From an uncultured Eubacteriales bacterium (GTDB lineage: Bacteria > Bacillota > Clostridia > Christensenellales > UBA1242): DNA of 7,558 nucleotides. The translations under genes and the position numbers were made by a program. The stretch lies in assembly GCA_948514155.1 (NCBI GenBank), contig CAOQYA010000004.1:66791-74348 (forward strand). Reading direction: 5' to 3'. The notes under the pieces are model-generated. The model made no database searches and had not been told where the DNA came from. It was given only the letters and a program-made list of their open reading frames with translations. Shown here piece by piece: positions 1-4,936 of the stretch. Every line of letters starts with the position of its first letter. Position 1 is the stretch's first letter.

Positions 1-10
1 TCCACATGAG

Positions 11-43
11 AGGCGTATCGGAGATTTCCGATAGGCTTTTTTT
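11..43 (+). terminator. Rho-independent terminator of an upstream gene
   Basis: A 7-bp perfect stem (TATCGGA at 16-22 with TCCGATA at 27-33) closes a four-base loop, GATT. It can be lengthened across one G-G mismatch by AGGC (11-14) pairing with GCTT (35-38, one G-U pair). A run of seven T follows at 37-43. The T-run lies on the plus strand, so the terminator serves a plus-strand gene ending before the window. It implies that the gene at 221 starts its own transcript downstream of here. Confidence 0.85.
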
Positions 44-207
44 GCACATAATAAGAGCAGTCACCTGATTTATCCTAATTCAGCCGCGACAAAATCGCTT
101 GTCGATTTTAGTTTGGTCGCGAGAAGGCAATCCGAACGTAACCGCGCTGCTTTTCGAGTGAACTCGAAAACAAGAGATTAGTTCGAGTTTGACCGAACAA
201 ACTAACC
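44..207 (+). promoter_or_regulatory. Structured 5' leader region of the GLUG surface protein gene
   Basis: No protein is apparent here. The stretch is dense in inverted repeats. CGCGAC (85-90) pairs with GTCGCG (116-121) and encloses AAAATCG (91-97) paired with CGATTTT (103-109), leaving AGTTTG (110-115) as a one-sided bulge. TTTTCGAG (151-158) pairs with CTCGAAAA (163-170) around a TGAA loop. TTAGTTCG (178-185) pairs with CGAAC (194-198) and CTAA (202-205) across a three-base bulge. Some segments have alternative partners: ACTCGAA (162-168) also matches TTCGAGT (182-188), and AGTTTGGTC (110-118) can pair with GACC plus AAACT (191-203). No run of T follows any stem and the RBS is not visibly paired, so neither classical attenuation nor RBS masking is evident. 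The 151-170 palindrome could equally be a protein operator. I see no convincing promoter; CATAAT at 47-52 resembles a -10 box but lacks a good -35. I recognise no known riboswitch family. Confidence 0.45.
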
Positions 208-213
208 AAGGAG
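208..213 (+). promoter_or_regulatory. Ribosome binding site of the GLUG surface protein
   Basis: AAGGAG lies seven bases before the ATG at 221, a near-ideal Shine-Dalgarno sequence at ideal spacing. It fixes the start codon of this gene. Confidence 0.9.
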
Positions 214-220
214 AAAAAGT

Positions 221-3200
221 ATGTTAAAAGTTAAATGGAAACTCTCAATATTCACATTCGCGATTTTTTTCTGTATAGCGGCGCTGGTGGGCGGAGTTTG
301 TTTGGCATTTGTAAAGTCCGCCGGAAAAGACGATGGGCTTTCTCATGCGGCGAATCATCCATTGCAGCCCGAAGATAACCAGGCTTGGACGGAAGGACAT
401 AACACTATCCCTATCTACCCGGGAGAGAATATTCACTCGCCTGAGCAACTTGCTTACATAGCTGCGAAAGTGAATATTCTTCAAGACCGGGACTATCAAC
501 AGGGCACTTTTTATCTTGAAACCACGATAGATCTATCGGCTCACGTTTGGCAGCCGATAGGGACGGAAGAGTTTCCGTTTATGGGACGGTTAATCAACAC
601 CAATGGGCAAGGAATAATCACAAGCATGTTTGTGGAAAGAAGTGCAACGAGTGATGTCCCGGAAAACGCGGGTCTTTTTGGTGTGCTTGCCGGCAGCGCT
701 GTTGTTGACGGATTAAAAATCGAATATTCGCTAATAAATTACCTCTCACGATCAGCGAATTGCCTTTCTGCGGGTGCAATCGCGGGAAAAATGTTAGAAG
801 GCTCTATGGTTCTAGGTTGCACAACAGAAGGAGTTAGCATCTGGGCGAAAACAAATGCCGGTGGAATAGTGGGAGAATATAGTTCTGCTCGAGATATTGA
901 ATATTGCAATACTTTATGTGAACTTGCTAACTCTGTTTGTGAAAATGCGGGTGGCATAATGGGGCTTATAAGCGGAGGATATGTAGGAAGCATAAACCAG
1001 TGTATAAGCGATAGCACGATAAATGGAAGAATTGTTGGCGGAATTGTTGGAAGAGATGTTTCGACGCAAGGAGGATCAATAGGAAATTGCACAAATAAAG
1101 GAATTGTGTCAGCCACCGGCTCAGGCGCAGACGCAGGAGGAATTATTGGTTACACAAAAGTTAAAACTAATCTATCTTCGAACACGAATTACGGAAAGGT
1201 CACCACGTCCGGTGGAAATGCCGGCGGGATATGTGGGTCGGGTTTTGCAAATGCAATAGTTAGAGGCAACACCAATTCCGGACAGGTTGTAGGATTAAAT
1301 GCGGGTGGAATAATTGGTTCGGCTATTAAGGCAACTGTCTCCAACAATAAGAACAGCGGCATCATTTCAGGCACAAGCAATATCGGAGGCATAGTTGGGT
1401 TGGCTGATAATTCGACAATCACAAAATGTGAGTGTTCGGCAGGAATCAATAACACAAACACTGCTAAGTCTGGCAGCGCAGGCGGTATAGCGGGATATGC
1501 AAAAAACAATACTCTGATTGATGAATGCAAGTTAATACAAGCAGAAGTTGTTTGTAAGAAAAATGGCGGAGGAATGGCCGGTATAACGGAGTCAAATTCT
1601 CGCATATTGAACGGGCAGGTTGAAAATTCGATTATAGAAGTGAGCAACAATAATGCAGGTGGAATTTCAGGATCGGTTACTCAGTCAAATTGCAGAATTG
1701 AGAATTGTAAGTTTATTAACTCTGCCATAAATAAATCTGAAACTTGGAATTCTGGAAGCATTGTCGGCTGGGTTGGTGGAACAGGTCTCGTTATAACAAA
1801 TTGTTCAAATGATAGTTTGTCTGAGGTTTTCGGTCAGTATGCAGGAGGGATAGTCGGAGGAGCAGACACAACAGGAATTATCAATATCACCTATTGCACA
1901 AACAACGCTGCTGTAACAGGATGCAGAGTTGGCGGAATAGCCGGCTCTATGAAGTCTGTGACAATAATTAAGAATTGCATAAATAATGCGGCTGTAACTG
2001 CAAATAAAGGAAACTCAGTCCCCATGGCAGGTGGAATAGTTGCAGATTGCGGTTGGCAAGGAGACGTCTCTGAGATAACGATTGAAAATTGCACTAATAC
2101 AGGGATAATATCCAACACCGGCGGACAGTATGTCGGCGGAATAATTTCGTATGTTGGCTCGTATGGACAAAAAGGAGAATCGACATCAGATTCCTCGCTT
2201 ATTTGTTGCAAGAGAGCGCAAATAAGATATTGTATAAATAAAGGTGCTGTTTCAAGCCCTTATCAGAATTCAAAAGTTGGTGGCATTGTAGGCTTGCTTA
2301 TTCGCTCTCAGCAAGCTGTTATAGAAACTTGCACAAATTATGCTAATGTTAGTTCAACTGCCGCTTCCAGTTCAGTTTCGAGCGTGGGTGGCATTATAGG
2401 CTGGCTTGAAAGAACTGCCTGCAATGTTATCAGTTGCATAAACATTGGCGCGATTAAAGGCGGTTATGACGCTGGCGGGATTGTTGGAAGGTCTGCGTGC
2501 GGCACAATATCTTCTTCGCACAACTATGGCAATGTAACTTCTTTTAATAACGATGGTGCTTCTGCCGGTGGTGTGGTTGGAAAAGTTTGTGGCTGGACGA
2601 GTAATGTGTCAAATTCTTCAAATTGCGGACAAGTCAGCGGAGTTGCTGCCGGAGGCGTTGTTGGCTCTTCTGAAAGAACTGAAACAATACTTAATATGAG
2701 TGGATGTTACAATTCAGGAGACATAGACACCGTTAGAACAAATGCAGACTTAGATGCGAATAAGTATTTCGCACTAGGCGGACTTCTTGGACGGACTGCG
2801 GAATCTTCTAAAAGCAATATTACAAATTGCTTTGCTAAATGTGCTCTAAAAGCCGAAACAACCTATCTGCCAAATGGATATGTCGGGGCTATGATAGGTG
2901 GCACTTGGAGCGGAAATGTTGTGATAACAGGTTCAGGTTCTGATGCAACGCCGGGGCATTATTGGATGAATGGTAGCACCAGTTTTTTTGAAAATAAAGG
3001 AAACTCGAAACAAATAACTATAGAGGCCTCTTATGCTGTTGTAAGAAATACGATAAACAAAAATGGTGCTACGAGATTTATTTTTATTAGTGGTGAAGGT
3101 AACGTGCCGCCATATAATGACTACTTTGTTTATAACAGTTATCTTGGATTAGTGCCGAAGGGAGTATTTTGGGTTGAAGGCGAAAATATAGATAGTTGGC

Positions 3201-3283
3201 AATCTCATCTTACTGATCTTTTTAAAAAGTGCTTCCCGGGCGTCAAGATAGTTGGCTATGAGAGCGTCTCCAGCGTGGCATAG
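221..3283 (+). CDS. Exported GLUG-repeat surface protein (putative beta-helix adhesin-like protein)
   Basis: A 1020-residue protein, probably displayed on the cell surface; its ligand is unknown. The N-terminus has basic residues (K3, K5, K7) and then a hydrophobic segment at about 9-30, so it is a Sec signal peptide or an uncleaved anchor. A cut after A29 is possible, and there is no good lipobox. Residues 70-170 form the domain that often precedes GLUG arrays: SPEQLAYIA, then a TTIDLSAHVWQPIG segment (101-114), then GLFG at 151-154. From about 183 to 894 there are some 23 copies of an (A/V)GGI(V/I)G motif, each usually preceded by a cysteine-containing turn such as NCTNKG. This is the GLUG family pattern (PF07581), which is expected to stack as a right-handed beta-helix. 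The last 120 or so residues lack the motif and I do not recognise them. No LPXTG, SLH or other wall-binding motif is seen, so attachment would rely on the N-terminal segment. The start is fixed by the AAGGAG RBS and the stop is TAG. It appears monocistronic, between terminators at 11-43 and 3314-3347. GLUG proteins are common in gut bacteria, and an adhesion role is inference. Confidence 0.85.
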   Translation: MLKVKWKLSIFTFAIFFCIAALVGGVCLAFVKSAGKDDGLSHAANHPLQPEDNQAWTEGHNTIPIYPGENIHSPEQLAYIAAKVNILQDRDYQQGTFYLETTIDLSAHVWQPIGTEEFPFMGRLINTNGQGIITSMFVERSATSDVPENAGLFGVLAGSAVVDGLKIEYSLINYLSRSANCLSAGAIAGKMLEGSMVLGCTTEGVSIWAKTNAGGIVGEYSSARDIEYCNTLCELANSVCENAGGIMGLISGGYVGSINQCISDSTINGRIVGGIVGRDVSTQGGSIGNCTNKGIVSATGSGADAGGIIGYTKVKTNLSSNTNYGKVTTSGGNAGGICGSGFANAIVRGNTNSGQVVGLNAGGIIGSAIKATVSNNKNSGIISGTSNIGGIVGLADNSTITKCECSAGINNTNTAKSGSAGGIAGYAKNNTLIDECKLIQAEVVCKKNGGGMAGITESNSRILNGQVENSIIEVSNNNAGGISGSVTQSNCRIENCKFINSAINKSETWNSGSIVGWVGGTGLVITNCSNDSLSEVFGQYAGGIVGGADTTGIINITYCTNNAAVTGCRVGGIAGSMKSVTIIKNCINNAAVTANKGNSVPMAGGIVADCGWQGDVSEITIENCTNTGIISNTGGQYVGGIISYVGSYGQKGESTSDSSLICCKRAQIRYCINKGAVSSPYQNSKVGGIVGLLIRSQQAVIETCTNYANVSSTAASSSVSSVGGIIGWLERTACNVISCINIGAIKGGYDAGGIVGRSACGTISSSHNYGNVTSFNNDGASAGGVVGKVCGWTSNVSNSSNCGQVSGVAAGGVVGSSERTETILNMSGCYNSGDIDTVRTNADLDANKYFALGGLLGRTAESSKSNITNCFAKCALKAETTYLPNGYVGAMIGGTWSGNVVITGSGSDATPGHYWMNGSTSFFENKGNSKQITIEASYAVVRNTINKNGATRFIFISGEGNVPPYNDYFVYNSYLGLVPKGVFWVEGENIDSWQSHLTDLFKKCFPGVKIVGYESVSSVA
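770..2902 (+). repeat. Degenerate GLUG repeat array (about 23 protein-level repeats)
   Basis: The repeats are seen in the translation at residues 184-894: a hydrophobic AGGIVG-like core recurs roughly every 25-45 residues. Variants include GGGMAG, SGSIVG, VGGIIS and LGGLLG, and the least regular copies lie at the two ends of the array. At DNA level the copies have drifted far apart, sharing only short GGnGG-type patches, so this is an old array unlike the near-identical one in the helicase. Spacing between cores is irregular, with longer inserts such as residues 645-670, as expected for loops projecting from a beta-helix. Confidence 0.8.
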
Positions 3284-3313
3284 CGCGCACCGCAACATAA
3301 TTTTTTAGAAAAC

Positions 3314-3347
3314 TTAAAAAGTGCTATCGAATGATAGCGCTTTTTAA
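3314..3347. terminator. Bidirectional terminator between convergent genes
   Basis: TTAAAAAGTGCTATC (3314-3328) pairs with GATAGCGCTTTTTAA (3333-3347) around the loop GAAT, with one G-U wobble: a 15-bp stem. The A-run on one side and T-run on the other give a U-tract in both directions, so it can end the surface protein transcript (+) and the gpmI transcript (-). The right arm contains the gpmI stop codon (TAA, complement of 3344-3346), so the gpmI coding sequence runs into the hairpin. Confidence 0.85.
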
Positions 3348-4843
3348 ATCAGTGGTTTTTTCATGTCGGATGGGATGTCGAGACCGAGCAGTTTTAAAAC
3401 TGTCGGCGCGATGTTTGCAATCGAGCCTTTTTTGTTTTTAATCTTGTGTTTTTTTGCAGAGACTATTATAACTGGCACCTTGTTTGTGGTGTGAGTGGTA
3501 ATAGGCTGGCCGAATTTGTCATACATAAGTTCAGCGTTGCCATGATCGGCTGTGATTATGCAAGTGCCGCCAACCATAAGAGTCGCTAGTGCCACCGCAT
3601 AGGCTTGCTTGTCGACGCAGGCAGAGGCCTCCTTAGCCGAGTTAAAGTTGCCGGTGTGGCCTATCATGTCGGTGTTTGAGTAGTTGATTAGCACAAAGTC
3701 ATATTCGCTCTTAGCGATTGCTTCAATCGCGCTTTCGGTGATTTCCACCGCCCGCATTTTAGGGAAGGGCGCAAAGTCGGTGGTCTCGATGCTTTCGATA
3801 AGTTTGCGCTCTTCGCCGGGATAAGGCTCTTCAATCGTGCCGTTGAAAAAGAAGGTCACATGTGCATATTTGGTGGTCTCGGCGATGTGAAACTGCTTCA
3901 TTCCGGCCGCTGAGATTATTGCTGACAGATTGTCCTCAATCTTTTCAGGTGGAAAAATGACGCTGACATTTTTGAGTTTTTCGTCGTAACTTTCCATGCT
4001 TGTGAAGAGGAGATTTTTAAATTTTTTGGTTTTGAATTCTTTAAAGTTTGGGTCGGTGATGGCAAAAGAGATTTCGCGTGCACGGTCGGAGCGGAAGTTG
4101 AAGAAAATCACGCTGTCTCCGTCTTTAATCAGCCCGTTTTTGTCTATGATTGCCGGCTCGATAAATTCGTCGGTCTTGCCGCGCGAGTAGTTGGCTTTAA
4201 GGGCTTCCTGCGCCGAAATAAACTCTTCGCCCTTGCCCGAAACGAGAAGGTCATAGCCCTTTTGCAGGCGGTCGAAACGGCGCTCTCTGTCCATGGTGTA
4301 AACTCGGCCGCAGACGGAAGCAATCTTTGCCGACTTGTCGGCGATAAACTCCTCGAGGTCGGAAATATAATATTGCCCAGCCGTTGTGCCGGTGTCGCGC
4401 CCGTCGGTGATAGCGTGAACATAAACTTTTTTAAGGCCCCGCGCCTCGGCTGCCTCCAAAATTGCGAAAAGGTGATTGATGTGCGAGTGCACTCCGCCGT
4501 CGGAGAGAAGGCCCATAACGTGCAGTGAAGAATTGTTCTTCTCGGCGTGGTCAAAGGCTTTTAAGATGTTAGGGCGTGAGAAAAAACTCTCGTCCTCGAT
4601 AGCGCGGTCGATTTTCTCTAAGTTCTGCAAAATCACTCGGCCCGCGCCAAGTGTTAAATGCCCAACTTCCGAGTTGCCCATTTGCCCGGCTGGCAGACCC
4701 ACGGCGTTGCCGCTTGCCTCCAGTTTTGAATGCGGATACTTTTTTAAAAGTTTATTAAGATATGGCGTGCCCGAAGCCTTAATCGCATTTCCGAAACGCG
4801 ACTTGTTCAGCCCAAAGCCGTCCAAAATAACTAGTGTGACCAT
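3344..4843 (-). CDS. gpmI: 2,3-bisphosphoglycerate-independent phosphoglycerate mutase
   Basis: Interconverts 3-phosphoglycerate and 2-phosphoglycerate in glycolysis and gluconeogenesis, in the cytoplasm, through a phosphoserine intermediate and two Mn ions. The 499 residues are close to the usual 505-515. The phosphatase domain shows D8 (LDGFG), the catalytic S58 in GNSEVGH, D392 and H396 in NTDMIGHTG, D433 and H434 in TADHGNAE, and H451 in THTTNKVP. The transferase domain shows H119 (GVHSH), R149-D150 (DGRD), R180, R186, R251 and R254 (FRSDR), and K325 (ETTKYAH). These match the characterised Geobacillus enzyme with small constant offsets, so the enzyme should be active. The usual NPD of the metal motif reads NTD here, a mild change. 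It contains no tryptophan. An AGGGAG sequence (complement of 4847-4852) precedes the ATG. It is transcribed alone from its own promoter at 4864-4892 and is not clustered here with gapA, pgk, tpiA or eno. Confidence 0.97.
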   Translation of the reverse strand: MVTLVILDGFGLNKSRFGNAIKASGTPYLNKLLKKYPHSKLEASGNAVGLPAGQMGNSEVGHLTLGAGRVILQNLEKIDRAIEDESFFSRPNILKAFDHAEKNNSSLHVMGLLSDGGVHSHINHLFAILEAAEARGLKKVYVHAITDGRDTGTTAGQYYISDLEEFIADKSAKIASVCGRVYTMDRERRFDRLQKGYDLLVSGKGEEFISAQEALKANYSRGKTDEFIEPAIIDKNGLIKDGDSVIFFNFRSDRAREISFAITDPNFKEFKTKKFKNLLFTSMESYDEKLKNVSVIFPPEKIEDNLSAIISAAGMKQFHIAETTKYAHVTFFFNGTIEEPYPGEERKLIESIETTDFAPFPKMRAVEITESAIEAIAKSEYDFVLINYSNTDMIGHTGNFNSAKEASACVDKQAYAVALATLMVGGTCIITADHGNAELMYDKFGQPITTHTTNKVPVIIVSAKKHKIKNKKGSIANIAPTVLKLLGLDIPSDMKKPLI

Positions 4844-4846
4844 ACT

Positions 4847-4852
4847 CTCCCT
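4847..4852 (-). promoter_or_regulatory. Ribosome binding site of gpmI
   Basis: On the minus strand AGGGAG lies three bases before the ATG (complement of 4841-4843), inside the purine-rich run AGAGGGAGAG. Spacing is short if the GGGAG core is used and better if the upstream AGAGG is used. It supports this start, which is also the start expected from the family (MVTLVILDGFG). Confidence 0.7.
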
Positions 4853-4863
4853 CTATGCCAAAA

Positions 4864-4892
4864 AGTGTAGCATCGCGAAAATCTTTTGTCAA
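4864..4892 (-). promoter_or_regulatory. gpmI promoter (sigma-70/sigma-A type)
   Basis: On the minus strand TTGACA (complement of 4887-4892) is a perfect -35, followed by a 17-base spacer and TACACT (complement of 4864-4869) as -10, with a TGn extension (TGC) directly before it. The predicted start near 4857 gives a 14-base 5' leader that holds little more than the RBS. Confidence 0.8.
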
Positions 4893-4901
4893 ATAAAAGT
4901 A

Positions 4902-4930
4902 TTGACTTTTCGTTATATGTGTGTTAAAAT
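4902..4930 (+). promoter_or_regulatory. Helicase promoter (sigma-70/sigma-A type), predicting a leaderless mRNA
   Basis: TTGACT (4902-4907), a 17-base spacer and TAAAAT (4925-4930), with the extended -10 motif TGT immediately upstream, make a near-consensus promoter. The normal start point, six to seven bases past the -10, falls at 4936-4938, on the ATG at 4937. Its -35 lies only nine bases from the -35 of the divergent gpmI promoter. Confidence 0.8.
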
Positions 4931-4936
4931 TTTTCT

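Noticed and set aside
44..220. Known riboswitch or T-box leader
   Set aside because: No T-box sequence, no anti-terminator/terminator pair ending in a T-run, and no conserved core of a riboswitch class that I can recognise.
264..270. Run of seven T in the signal-peptide codons (another at 2983-2989) as a phase-variation switch
   Set aside because: Seven bases is short for slipped-strand switching and such runs are expected by chance at this base composition; the frame is intact.
281..310. Lipoprotein signal peptide (cysteine 27 after the hydrophobic segment)
   Set aside because: The residues before C27 are G-G-V, with Val at -1 where Gly, Ala or Ser is needed, so it does not fit a lipobox.
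739..2211. Several open frames on the minus strand, rich in I-P-P, inside the surface protein gene
   Set aside because: They are the mirror image of repeated GGI codons (GGNGGNATN read backwards gives Ile-Pro-Pro), lack RBSs, and resemble no known protein.
2198..2226. 8-bp inverted repeat CTTATTTG / CAAATAAG inside the surface protein gene
   Set aside because: One short inverted repeat with a 13-base loop in a 3-kb gene is compatible with chance, and no T-run or insertion boundary goes with it.
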